Origin: a virus
Strand: one strand, 5' to 3'
IMG/VR virus record: IMGVR_UViG_3300032294_003343
Span: 1 to 64,000 of that record
Length of the DNA stretch: 64,000 nucleotides
Positions within the stretch are counted from its first letter, which is position 1; each line of letters begins with the position of its first letter. Shown here piece after piece: positions 9,791-17,079 of the stretch. The notes below the pieces were generated by a model. That model did no database searches and was not told the origin of the DNA. It was given only the letters and a program-made list of their open reading frames with translations. A program made the position numbers and the translations under genes.

Positions 9791-12402
9791 TATGAATAAC
9801 CCTTCTTTATTTCAGACAAATAATTTGTTCCATCATAAAACACATTTATGATATCTATAGAATTTCCAGCAGTTGATAAAGTGTTTACTCCACCAAGAAA
9901 CTTATACGCTCCATTTGGAGAAAGAAGTCTACTTCCTGACACATCTTGAGTAATCACGAGTTGCATTGATGAACCAGTAGGCATCGAAATAGGAGCATTT
10001 AATGTCAAATTATTATTTAAAGTCATAGTTTGGGTGCTTCCGTTATTCCAATTTGGTGTAATTGTGCCAGAAGTAGTACCAAAACCATAAACCGTTTCTA
10101 TAAACCCTCTTGCTGCCTTTGATGTAGTAGAATAAATATCGCCAGAAACTTGCAATTTATATGAAGGATTAGAAAGACCAATACCTACATTGCTACCATA
10201 TTCTGCCATAGTCAAAGTTGAATCTGATTTAACCCTTAATATAGGCAAACCAGACACATCATTAACACTATAAATATAATCAGCAAGAAGATCATTTGAA
10301 ATTTTGAATAATTGACCTGAAGCGCTATCAAAAGACAAAGAATTATCTGGCAAAACATTTAAGGTTATAGGATTATTTGTTTGTCCGATAAATGCTATAG
10401 ATGGAGAGGTAGTTATTCCCGCTGTTCCAATTGATGCAAATGTAAAATTGAGCATTCCAGAAACATTGAAATCATTTTGAAAAGTTTTATTTCCAGAGAA
10501 TGTTTGTGCGATTCCAGACATCAAACCAGTGAATCCAGAACCAGCGAGAGGAATTTGAATTAAGTGTGTACTACCAGAAGAAGCTACATAAAAACTATTA
10601 CCAGCTCCAACATTAATGAATTGAGCACTATCGTATAAGCCATTTATATATGAAATTCCAGAAACTACACCACTACCACTATTTGATGAAGGTGCGTTTC
10701 CAATTTCAACCCATTGTTCTGTACTATCAACATCTACAAAATATACACTTAAAGAGCCATCAATAGAATTCCACCACAAATCACCAGTTATAGCAGGTGT
10801 TGGGGCTGTTTCTGATACATTTACATTTGATATATAAGTCCAACCAAGACCACTAGCATAAGACGTGTTGGATTGTAAAACATATCTATTTGGACCACTT
10901 GCTAAACTGATAAAAGATGATCCAGCTCCTACAAGAAGATCACCTAAATTGTATGAGGTTTTTCCTGTGCCACCGTAAATACTTAATAGCGGTTGATTTG
11001 GTAAAGTAAGGCTTCCATATATAGTAATGCCATTGCCTGAAATTAAGCCATTCTGGAATGTTTTTGTGCCACCAAATGTTTGAGCAATTCCTGATACTAA
11101 ACCAGTAAAACCAACACCGGCAATTGGTATGTTAAATGTATGAGAGCTACCAACAGAAGATATATTGAAAGTATTACCAGCAAAACCTGCAAACAAGAAT
11201 TGCGTGGTAGATCCCAAATTATTAATTTGAGTGATGCCAATTCCGATATTTGTGGGAGGATCTACACCACCAAATGCACTATTGATTTCAACCCATTGTG
11301 ATGTGTCTATATCATTATAATATATATTTAGAGCACCATTTTCAGAGTTGTACCAAAGATCTCCTGGATTTACAGTATATGGTGGAGGATTTTCACCTAT
11401 AAATACTGATGTCCCACTGCCTGAGATTATAGTAGTTCCACCACTACCACCAGTACTAGAAAATATTAATTGCCCATAAGCATAAGAGATTGCTATGCCA
11501 CTACCAGCAACTAAACTATGCCATTCTACATCTCCACCACAATTTGAAACACTTAATACTTGATTTGGTGTTCCTAATGGTAATCTAGCCCAATTTGTGC
11601 CATTGAAGCGTAGAATATCACCTTGTACTTCATAGGCTATAGTAAGCTTAGAAGCATCAAACATTTGAGATGCAGAAAATGTAATTGGCTGGGTGTAAGT
11701 ATGTGTTCCAGTCCAATTGAAATTATATGCTTCGTTAACCCCAACCGTGCCAAAAGTTGTGATAGGATTGTTTGATAATGTGATTCCATTTCCAGCATTT
11801 ATTTGAGTGATGCCAGAACCAACAGGAATCCAAGAACTGCCATTATAAAGATCTAGTTTATTAGTATCTGTGTTGTAATAAACTTGTCCAGCTAATCCCG
11901 CAGATGATCTTGTGGTAAGGTTTGCAAATCTAAGGAATTGACTCCCCATTGAAATTGCACTGGTTGGAACATTTCCGCCATCTAATCTTAAGTATCTACT
12001 ATCAGCAAAAGATTGAGTAATACCAGATGTGCCAGTAGAAGCAATTTCATTCCAAGTTGATCCATCATAAACTTTAAGGACATTGCTTGTGGTGTTGAAG
12101 AACAAAGCACCACCAACACCAACACCTGGATCAGTTAAACCAGAACCAACTGCTAAACCATATTTACCTGGATCTGGTTGGAAAATAATATTAGAAGGAA
12201 CAATGTCCCCAGATTTTTTGATATAAAAATCTGGCTGAATGGAAAGGTTAAAAACTCCGCTGTTTATATTAAGAGTTAAGCCAGTATCAGGCGAGACCTT
12301 AAATGATAAATCACCTTTTAATGTGTTTAAAGACGTGACTACATTAGATCTTTGCAGCGATCCAACTATTAACCTGGGAGGGACAATGTAAAAATCTGAC
12401 AT
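9790..12402 (-). CDS. Tail-fibre protein, first gene of the fibre cluster (870 aa)
   Basis: This 870-residue protein has a unique N-terminus (MSDFYIVPPRLIVGSLQRSN), two copies of an LKVYDGSTWN / LDLYNGSSWI-type segment, two DLW[YW]NS..G.L..Y..D.D..QWVEI segments, one GGTGKTSYNLGDLLVGAG module, and two STH..[NQ]IP[IL]AG blocks related to those of the next genes. It ends in a short domain (NTLSTAGNSIDIINVFYDG) that I have seen as the terminal domain of many phage fibre proteins. It is the promoter-proximal gene of the minus-strand fibre cluster and overlaps the LamG gene by the TAATG junction. No clear ribosome binding site precedes its ATG. Confidence 0.83.
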   Translation of the reverse strand: MSDFYIVPPRLIVGSLQRSNVVTSLNTLKGDLSFKVSPDTGLTLNINSGVFNLSIQPDFYIKKSGDIVPSNIIFQPDPGKYGLAVGSGLTDPGVGVGGALFFNTTSNVLKVYDGSTWNEIASTGTSGITQSFADSRYLRLDGGNVPTSAISMGSQFLRFANLTTRSSAGLAGQVYYNTDTNKLDLYNGSSWIPVGSGITQINAGNGITLSNNPITTFGTVGVNEAYNFNWTGTHTYTQPITFSASQMFDASKLTIAYEVQGDILRFNGTNWARLPLGTPNQVLSVSNCGGDVEWHSLVAGSGIAISYAYGQLIFSSTGGSGGTTIISGSGTSVFIGENPPPYTVNPGDLWYNSENGALNIYYNDIDTSQWVEINSAFGGVDPPTNIGIGITQINNLGSTTQFLFAGFAGNTFNISSVGSSHTFNIPIAGVGFTGLVSGIAQTFGGTKTFQNGLISGNGITIYGSLTLPNQPLLSIYGGTGKTSYNLGDLLVGAGSSFISLASGPNRYVLQSNTSYASGLGWTYISNVNVSETAPTPAITGDLWWNSIDGSLSVYFVDVDSTEQWVEIGNAPSSNSGSGVVSGISYINGLYDSAQFINVGAGNSFYVASSGSTHLIQIPLAGSGFTGLMSGIAQTFSGNKTFQNDFNVSGMLNFTFASIGTAGITTSPSIAFIGQTNNPITLNVLPDNSLSFDSASGQLFKISNDLLADYIYSVNDVSGLPILRVKSDSTLTMAEYGSNVGIGLSNPSYKLQVSGDIYSTTSKAARGFIETVYGFGTTSGTITPNWNNGSTQTMTLNNNLTLNAPISMPTGSSMQLVITQDVSGSRLLSPNGAYKFLGGVNTLSTAGNSIDIINVFYDGTNYLSEIKKGYS

Positions 12403-12681
12403 AAAAATTTAGAAAAAACGGGCTGCAATATTATCAGCTGTAATTTTTTTACAGCATCTAGGACTTCATACTTTTTATATTCATTATTTGAGAAAGAAAT
12501 AACTACAAAAATTCTAGAGGAAGAAGATACAGTTTTTCATAAATAAAAAATAATTGCCCAAAACAAGGGTTGAAGGTGAAAAATAAAAAGTAATAGAAAT
12601 AACAAATTGAAAACAAAAAATATAATTTGTTTTAGTTTATGTTTCTTCGAAGAAATAGATAAGGTATAAGGAGTACTTAAT
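12403..12681. promoter_or_regulatory. Divergent intergenic region with TATAAT and a palindrome
   Basis: This 279-bp region separates the minus-strand fibre cluster from the plus-strand 171-aa gene. It is very A/T-rich. On the plus strand TATAAT lies at 12621-12626, without a convincing -35 at normal spacing. A perfect 14-base palindrome, TTTCTTCGAAGAAA, lies at 12642-12655 and would fall in the leader of a transcript started from that box. A small GCTGTAA/TTACAGC hairpin lies near 12450. No protein-coding frame was recognised. That it holds the promoters for both directions is inference from gene orientation. Confidence 0.45.
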
Positions 12682-13197
12682 ATGCCAACATATCCATCAA
12701 GTTTATACAAAGGTGTCGCTAGATCAGCCAATGGTACTACCAACGATCCAGGTTCCTACCTTTGGAACAACTTAACAACATACCAAGAGCTCAAAGATAC
12801 TGTCATTGGTTATGGTTCAGGCCCAAACGATAGCACAACAGTAACTTACAACTCAGCTGCAAAATATCCAACTGACGTCAGATTTGGTGTTACCGGAATG
12901 GGTACATCAACATTTGAAGATTTTGATCTTGTGCAAGCTAACTTGACCACATTGATTTCAAACTATGCAACAGCTGTAAGTTCAATCACTGCAACAGAAA
13001 GAGAAATTGCAGTTTCATTCTCTGGAATTTCATACAACAATCTCCAATCCAAAATGGAAAAGATTTCATATGAATTTGCAAGATTAATTGCAGATGTAAC
13101 TCTTGTAAACGCTGGTACTGCTGGTGGTGCAACAACCGCTCTCGGAAGATATCCATCATCCAGAAACAGATATACCAACACTGCTGGTGGTTTATAA
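12682..13197 (+). CDS. Unknown 171-aa protein, isolated transcription unit
   Basis: AAGGAG is well placed before the ATG at 12682. The protein (MPTYPSSLYKGVARSANGTT...) has no motif I recognise. It is mixed alpha/beta by appearance, with a likely long helix around LQSKMEKISYEFARLIADV, a Gly/Ala-rich stretch and a C-terminus rich in Arg, Tyr and Asn (GRYPSSRNRYTNTAGGL). It stands alone between a divergent promoter region and a very strong terminator. Strong initiation, single-gene layout and a dedicated terminator suggest high expression, as for an abundant virion protein. That role is inference only; function is unknown. Confidence 0.8.
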   Translation: MPTYPSSLYKGVARSANGTTNDPGSYLWNNLTTYQELKDTVIGYGSGPNDSTTVTYNSAAKYPTDVRFGVTGMGTSTFEDFDLVQANLTTLISNYATAVSSITATEREIAVSFSGISYNNLQSKMEKISYEFARLIADVTLVNAGTAGGATTALGRYPSSRNRYTNTAGGL

Positions 13198-13214
13198 TTA
13201 GTTTATCTAATTGC

Positions 13215-13249
13215 AAAAAGAGGGGAGAATTTTCTCCCCTCTTTTTTTT
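13215..13249. terminator. Strong, probably bidirectional terminator
   Basis: The arms AAAAAGAGGGGAGAA (13215-13229) and its exact complement (13232-13246) form a hairpin with a GC-rich core, followed by a T tract to 13249 and preceded by an A tract. It sits between two convergent genes (171-aa protein and transglycosylase), so it can serve both strands. Confidence 0.92.
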
Positions 13250-13859
13250 ATCTCCAAATTGGCCCTTTTTTCAGTTTAGCCTTTAGTGCATCTATAGAAA
13301 GATGTTCTAATCTGGTTTGAACTAGCAATGTCTTCACAGAATATCTATTTTTCATATAAGATCCGTTGTAAGATCTATACATATTTCGATAAGCAGTTCT
13401 ATCAGGTAATTTACTTCTAGAATGCCTTCTTAAATGAACAGATAGCTCCTTTGTTCCAATTGCTATATTCCCATCAATTGTATATGGATTATAGACTCTT
13501 TTGGGGTCATAATACCTAATTGATGGTCTGACTAGCTGCATCATACCAATACAGGGTCTACTAGTCATCTTGAATTCGCTCTCAACATATGCGGTAGAAG
13601 CTATCACATATGGGTCTACTTTGAAAACTGCAGCATACTTCATTATAGCATCTGTAATTTTCTTTATGTATGATTGCGAATATCTCGGTTGAACAAGTTT
13701 GATAAATTTAGAAATTTTTTCTTTTTTATCAAGTTTATCCTTTGAGTTTGATACGGAAATTTTCGCATCTTGATGGTATGGTTTCGGTGAATGAATAACC
13801 CCAATGTTTATCAACAAAAGAATTATGGAAACAATCACCTGACTGATTACCTCAATCAT
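13248..13859 (-). CDS. Membrane-anchored lytic transglycosylase (SLT fold)
   Basis: Residues ~5-25 form one hydrophobic segment (VISQVIVSIILLLINIGVI), a likely signal anchor. The rest matches the SLT lytic transglycosylase family: helices leading to a catalytic-Glu motif in AYVESEFK, then GMMQL (family GLMQ motif) and later Tyr-rich segments ending in the expected YNGS. Such enzymes cleave peptidoglycan between MurNAc and GlcNAc and serve phages in entry or lysis. I chose the second ATG (13859) because AAGGAG lies 6 bases before it; the ATG six bases upstream overlaps that site. Total ~203 aa. It is convergent with the 171-aa gene and shares its terminator. Confidence 0.85.
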   Translation of the reverse strand: MIEVISQVIVSIILLLINIGVIHSPKPYHQDAKISVSNSKDKLDKKEKISKFIKLVQPRYSQSYIKKITDAIMKYAAVFKVDPYVIASTAYVESEFKMTSRPCIGMMQLVRPSIRYYDPKRVYNPYTIDGNIAIGTKELSVHLRRHSRSKLPDRTAYRNMYRSYNGSYMKNRYSVKTLLVQTRLEHLSIDALKAKLKKGPIWR

Positions 13860-13893
13860 TGTCATCTCCTTTTCATTTCAAGCAGGAAATCAC

Positions 13894-13921
13894 TTGAAAC
13901 TTTTTATAAATAGATTATAGT
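13894..13921 (+). promoter_or_regulatory. Sigma70-like promoter
   Basis: TTGAAA (13894-13899), a 16-base spacer and TATAGT (13916-13921) each match the sigma70 consensus at five of six positions. The predicted start near 13928 gives a short leader to the ATG at 13943. A TATAAATA octamer, the T4-type late-promoter consensus, overlaps the spacer at 13905-13912. Confidence 0.6.
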
Positions 13922-13942
13922 GTTTTATTTTTGGAAATACTT

Positions 13943-14245
13943 ATGAACCCAATCGACCAAATGAAATCTTATCATACCGTTCCACAAAATGCACCAAAGC
14001 AAAAGATAAATCTAATGCGTCAATGCGAAGTTTGTATGGCTCAGGTACCTATGAATAGTGGCTTGTTTTTCTACTTGCCACAATACACAGAATACGCAAG
14101 CTGGCAACAAGATCGTGTTGGTAAGAGAGTTTGTATTTCGTGTTTACCTCCTCAAATTCAAAAACAACTCACCGAAAGAACTGTCAACGCTTCAAAGAAT
14201 GATTATATTGACAATCTTTTCGCTGAAATCTTTAAGGCAGACTAA
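13943..14245 (+). CDS. Small zinc-ribbon-like protein (100 aa)
   Basis: I place the start at ATG 13943, with GGA about 7 bases upstream, rather than the in-frame TTG at 13931. The protein carries CEVC near residue 30 and CISC near residue 70, a spacing compatible with one zinc site of treble-clef or ribbon type. The middle is aromatic (SGLFFYLPQYTEYASW) and the C-terminus acidic and helical. The function is unknown; nucleic-acid or protein binding are both possible. Its stop overlaps the next start (TAATG at 14243-14247), so the pair is probably cotranslated from the promoter at 13894. Confidence 0.7.
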   Translation: MNPIDQMKSYHTVPQNAPKQKINLMRQCEVCMAQVPMNSGLFFYLPQYTEYASWQQDRVGKRVCISCLPPQIQKQLTERTVNASKNDYIDNLFAEIFKAD

Positions 14246-14520
14246 TGAATTATAGCAAATTAGCTCAATTAGTGCAAGAATTAGAAGAAAATGGATTCGA
14301 AGAAGAAGCCACAAATCTTGCTGATGCTATGAAGACAGAAGCTAGTCCAGATGTAATTTTTTCAAATGCTGATATTATTTCTGAAATGGACGAAATTATA
14401 GGTGGGGTTTTATATCATTTAAATATTGATAATAACCTAAAATTTGTCGGAAATAATTTATCCCCTCAAAGCATCAATGATATCCAAAATAGTTTGGCAG
14501 GGATTGTAAAGTCAGCTTAG
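14245..14520 (+). CDS. Small unknown protein with N-terminal K-L-A-Q helical module (91 aa)
   Basis: The N-terminus (MNYSKLAQLVQELEENGFEE, then EATNLADAM) resembles a short helical module also found at the N-terminus of the protein at 16327-17079 and the C-terminus of that at 30331-30909: K-[LI]-A-Q, a Leu-rich helix, a Gly turn, then an Ala/Asp helix. The rest has no known motif. It is coupled to the upstream zinc-ribbon gene by TAATG and overlaps the convergent gene at 14517 by four bases. Function unknown. Confidence 0.7.
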   Translation: MNYSKLAQLVQELEENGFEEEATNLADAMKTEASPDVIFSNADIISEMDEIIGGVLYHLNIDNNLKFVGNNLSPQSINDIQNSLAGIVKSA

Positions 14521-14747
14521 TGCCATTTGTGTTTTTTGTAATCTTCTAAGCAAGACTCTGGCACTTCTTTAATCCTACAATCTTCGCAATTTGTAGAAAT
14601 GTGCATAATATAATCATCCCAAGTTTTTAATTCTTTCTTTTCAGCTCGGGAAAATTTATATCTATTTTTCAAACCTGGCAAATATAATTCATCTTTTAAG
14701 AAAAAACTTTGCCCACATTTTTCACAATAACAAGCTACAGTTGGCAT
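14517..14747 (-). CDS. Small zinc-ribbon protein (76 aa)
   Basis: Four to six cysteines in zinc-binding arrangement: CYCEKCG near the N-terminus and CEDCR ... C after about 45 residues. The intervening part is basic (GLKNRYKFSRAEKKELK), consistent with nucleic-acid contact. The ATG overlaps the stop of the upstream coiled-coil gene (TAATG), and the 3' end overlaps the convergent gene by four bases. Function is unknown; a single-domain zinc ribbon in phages often acts in transcription or as a structural cap, but nothing here decides. Confidence 0.72.
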   Translation of the reverse strand: MPTVACYCEKCGQSFFLKDELYLPGLKNRYKFSRAEKKELKTWDDYIMHISTNCEDCRIKEVPESCLEDYKKHKWH

Positions 14748-15202
14748 TACTTCACAAAGTCCGATACAGTTTTACCAGTGAATAATTGAAGCACAGTCAA
14801 GAAAGCAATAACTCCACCAATAGTCCACATAATTCTGTTTATTGTGTTTTTAACATCCCAATAGATTTTCTTCATACTTCTGATGTCTTCTTTAACTTCA
14901 CTAATATCAGAGCCAAAATCAGAAATTTGCGCAGTGTATTCAAGAGTTGCTTCTTCTATATCAGAGTCTCTTTTAACTTGGGCTGTTTGGAAATTTTCAA
15001 ATAATCTTTCTAAAACTGCGTAATCTTTAGAAAGTTTCTTAAATTCATCTTCGGATAATAATTTTAAGGATTCTACACGAGCTAATATTTCTTTTTGATT
15101 TGTAAGAATATTGATGAGGGCCATATTAAAATCTAGATATGCCTCTGTCTGTGCTTTATAGACGCTCTTAAGTTGTTCTAATCCGACTTCGTTATCTTGC
15201 AT
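14747..15202 (-). CDS. Coiled-coil protein with C-terminal membrane anchor, XhlA/holin-accessory-like
   Basis: I start at ATG 15202, with GGAG 7-8 bases upstream (an in-frame TTG at 15214 overlaps the ribosome binding site). The ~151-aa protein is almost entirely helical with heptad-like Leu/Ile spacing up to about residue 115. It ends with one hydrophobic segment (IMWTIGGVIAFLTVLQLF) and a short tail. This plan, a coiled coil followed by a single terminal membrane helix preceded by Trp, resembles XhlA/BhlA-type holin accessory proteins, and a transglycosylase lies about 1 kb away. The assignment to lysis is tentative; a membrane tether of another kind is equally possible. Confidence 0.65.
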   Translation of the reverse strand: MQDNEVGLEQLKSVYKAQTEAYLDFNMALINILTNQKEILARVESLKLLSEDEFKKLSKDYAVLERLFENFQTAQVKRDSDIEEATLEYTAQISDFGSDISEVKEDIRSMKKIYWDVKNTINRIMWTIGGVIAFLTVLQLFTGKTVSDFVK

Positions 15203-15214
15203 TTTATCCTCCAA

Positions 15215-15541
15215 TTAAAGAGCAGAGAGAACTTGTCGTAATTTCTTTGAGGATTCGGAAAGTTTTACAATAGTGTCATCTACAGTTTCAAGAATAAATA
15301 ATTTACTTTTTGTTCCGTGATTTATATCTTTTTGTTTTAAACTGTATCTTTGATCTCTGAATTGAATATATGATGCTGATAAATAATTTTTTATGTCAAG
15401 ACCTTTCATAAAAAGTTCTTTTGCCTTGTCATTCATTATCAAGTTTTTATTATCATCTAAAATATAGGCTGCACAACTAAAGGTATCAAGAAGACCACAA
15501 ATTAAATTTGATGGGTTATTGCATTCTATATTTTGTTCCAT
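15215..15541 (-). CDS. Small PAS-like protein (108 aa)
   Basis: GAGG precedes the ATG at 15541. Residues ~20-90 read like a minimal PAS fold: AAYILDDNKNLIMNDKAKELF matches the usual opening strand, turn and first helix (x-x-x-ILDx-x-x-I-x-x-N-x-x-A-x-x-L), followed by two to three strands and LFILETVDDT. The C-terminal end is a short helix. PAS domains sense ligands or mediate dimerisation; no output domain is attached here. The gene lies between the coiled-coil membrane protein and the macro-domain gene, with short gaps. I am not certain of the family. Confidence 0.55.
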   Translation of the reverse strand: MEQNIECNNPSNLICGLLDTFSCAAYILDDNKNLIMNDKAKELFMKGLDIKNYLSASYIQFRDQRYSLKQKDINHGTKSKLFILETVDDTIVKLSESSKKLRQVLSAL

Positions 15542-15552
15542 TCATTTATGCC

Positions 15553-16302
15553 TCAAAGAAAGATTCTATTGTAGTATTCTTCGAAGACTTGATAACTTTC
15601 CTCGTCTTCCATTACGATAAAAATATTCTTGATATTTGTTTCTTTTGCCGACTGAAGATAGGTCTTGATAGCTGCTAATTGAACTCTTGCAGTGTCATTG
15701 ATATCGTGAGTTCCACAGTCTGCAGGTATAACGAGTACATTTCTAGCTTGTTCTTCATCTGCTAATAACAAAGCTTTTCTCATTGCAGATTTAAGATCAA
15801 CCTCATTTACCAACCTACTTTCTCCCGATACTGTAGCGTGATAAATTTTTCTAGCTTTAACTTTAGAATTTTCATCACCATTTGAAGTGATGTAAACAGT
15901 TCCCATATTAATAGGCTTTTGGAATCTGTCAAGCTCATTTTGAACAATGCCACGGGACATTCTATTAAGGAGCGGATCATCAATAGTAAGGCCAATATTA
16001 GTAGGGTATATCAAAATATCAGCCTTGACCAGATAAGGATTTTCTATCTTATGAATACTGATTTTTGTTTTAGTATCAACAACTGGTTCAGGAGTTGGTT
16101 CTGGTTCTGGAGTAGGTGCAGATTGTTCTTCAATTTGATGCTTAAAAGTACACAAATTGGGATCACCCTGACAATCTTTGCCCCAAGATTCAACTACAAC
16201 ATCAAGCTGAATTTTAGTGAGAAATGAAGATAATCTTGGGTTTGATAATACTTTTACTAAACAATCACCCGAAGATAAATAAACTGGGCATAATTCTGAC
16301 AT
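15553..16302 (-). CDS. Macro-domain (ADP-ribose-binding) protein with Cys-rich N-terminus
   Basis: Residues ~90-250 fit a macro domain: KADILIYPTN corresponds to the family's ADAIVNAAN segment, followed by GIVQNELDRF, a GTVYIT strand, KARKIYHATV (family I-x-H-A-V), a long LKSAMRKALLLADEE helix, NVLVIPADCGTHDI (the phosphate-loop region, degenerate), and a terminal NIFIVMEDEESYQVFEEYYNR. Macro domains bind or hydrolyse ADP-ribose and its derivatives. The first ~60 residues contain C-x8-C ... DCQGDPNLCTFKH, possibly a zinc site, then a Pro-Glu-Thr linker. I chose ATG 16302 over an upstream TTG because TATAAA lies exactly six bases before it and no ribosome binding site is visible. The substrate and hydrolytic activity are not predictable. 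Confidence 0.72.
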   Translation of the reverse strand: MSELCPVYLSSGDCLVKVLSNPRLSSFLTKIQLDVVVESWGKDCQGDPNLCTFKHQIEEQSAPTPEPEPTPEPVVDTKTKISIHKIENPYLVKADILIYPTNIGLTIDDPLLNRMSRGIVQNELDRFQKPINMGTVYITSNGDENSKVKARKIYHATVSGESRLVNEVDLKSAMRKALLLADEEQARNVLVIPADCGTHDINDTARVQLAAIKTYLQSAKETNIKNIFIVMEDEESYQVFEEYYNRIFL

Positions 16303-16308
16303 ATTGTT

Positions 16309-16314
16309 TTTATA
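16309..16314 (-). promoter_or_regulatory. -10-like box six bases before an SD-less ATG
   Basis: On the minus strand TATAAA (16314-16309) is followed by AACAAT and then the ATG of the macro-domain gene. With usual -10 geometry, transcription would start at or next to the A of the ATG, giving a leaderless mRNA. Confidence 0.45.
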
Positions 16315-16326
16315 CAATATGAGATA

Positions 16327-17079
16327 TTAAGAGCTTTTATCTGAAAAATCTTTAAACTTTGGGTCAGCAACAATTCTATTGTAATATGTTGCATCTTGAT
16401 ATTTTATGTCTTCTAATGCTGATTTTTTAGCATCACCCATTATTTTTCTTATTTGACTAGAATATCCAGGATTTGAATTTGCTGCATTGAAAAAATCATT
16501 CAACTTTGGTTCCCATTGATTAACTGGTGTTCTGGCAAGTAAATTAGCAAGCTGTGTAGACATTGTTCCTGGTAAAACAGTGTTGACAAATTCTTGTTTA
16601 CGTTCTTTGGCTACTCCAGATGCCAGATTTTGAGCAATAAATTTACCTAAATTTACAAATCCTACATTTGAAAGATTCATAAATTGTTGAGCTTTAAGGC
16701 CACCAGATAAGGATAATTGTGCTAAATAGTTTCTTCCCTGTTCTGTTTTTGATAATTCTGCAAATTGTGCTGGAGATAAAGTTGGCAACACAAGTGGTCC
16801 AGAAGGTCCCGTTTTTGATCTAAAAGGGGACTTCGTATCATACATACCTCCACCAGCAAACCCAGATCCTGCAGCAGTATCACTCATATTTTGATACATT
16901 GAATCAATAAGAGGGTTTCCAGTTCTAGGTGGTCCGGTAGGTTCATACTTACCAGGATAAGTAGGCAATAAATTTTGTGAAGTTTTTATTAAATTCTCAA
17001 CTTTATCAGACAAGGCATAGTGGCCTTTATGATCTAAAAGTTGTGCAATTTTTGTTAACTTACTTATATTTGATGTCAT
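16327..17079 (-). CDS. Unknown protein with K-I-A-Q / K-T-S-Q N-terminal module (250 aa)
   Basis: Residues 1-35 form a helical module (KIAQLLDHKGHYALSDKVEN) with KIAQ at 10-13 and KTSQ at 32-35, related to the ends of the proteins at 14245-14520 and 30331-30909. Residues 36-95 are Pro/Gly-rich and likely disordered. Residues ~100-240 are Leu/Ala/Asn-rich helices (TLSPAQFAELSKTEQGRNYL and onward) without a recognised family. The start overlaps the end of the upstream gene by 20 bases. Composition is compatible with an internal virion or assembly protein, but this is inference; no function can be assigned. Confidence 0.72.
   Translation of the reverse strand: MTSNISKLTKIAQLLDHKGHYALSDKVENLIKTSQNLLPTYPGKYEPTGPPRTGNPLIDSMYQNMSDTAAGSGFAGGGMYDTKSPFRSKTGPSGPLVLPTLSPAQFAELSKTEQGRNYLAQLSLSGGLKAQQFMNLSNVGFVNLGKFIAQNLASGVAKERKQEFVNTVLPGTMSTQLANLLARTPVNQWEPKLNDFFNAANSNPGYSSQIRKIMGDAKKSALEDIKYQDATYYNRIVADPKFKDFSDKSS

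Larger units (their letters stand above)
1..11010 (-). repeat. Shared fibre modules dispersed over four genes
   Basis: The same protein modules recur within and between the genes at 1-1691, 1694-6664, 6666-9032 and 9790-12402: YGGTG..SY..GD[IL]LVGAG (about nine copies), STHTFNIPIAGTG..GLVS (about seven) and TGALT.TGGVGIGGSLY (many). Similarity is visible at DNA level; for instance ccagt-accaccata recurs at each GGTG module. The copies are imperfect, so this is a dispersed protein-level repeat family rather than a simple tandem array. Confidence 0.75.

Noticed and set aside
13905-13912. T4-type late promoter TATAAATA
   Set aside because: One exact octamer in an AT-rich intergenic region, and the same octamer also occurs inside coding regions (around 16275 and 50620); not enough to infer a T4-like late sigma. 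A sigma70-like pair fits the position better.
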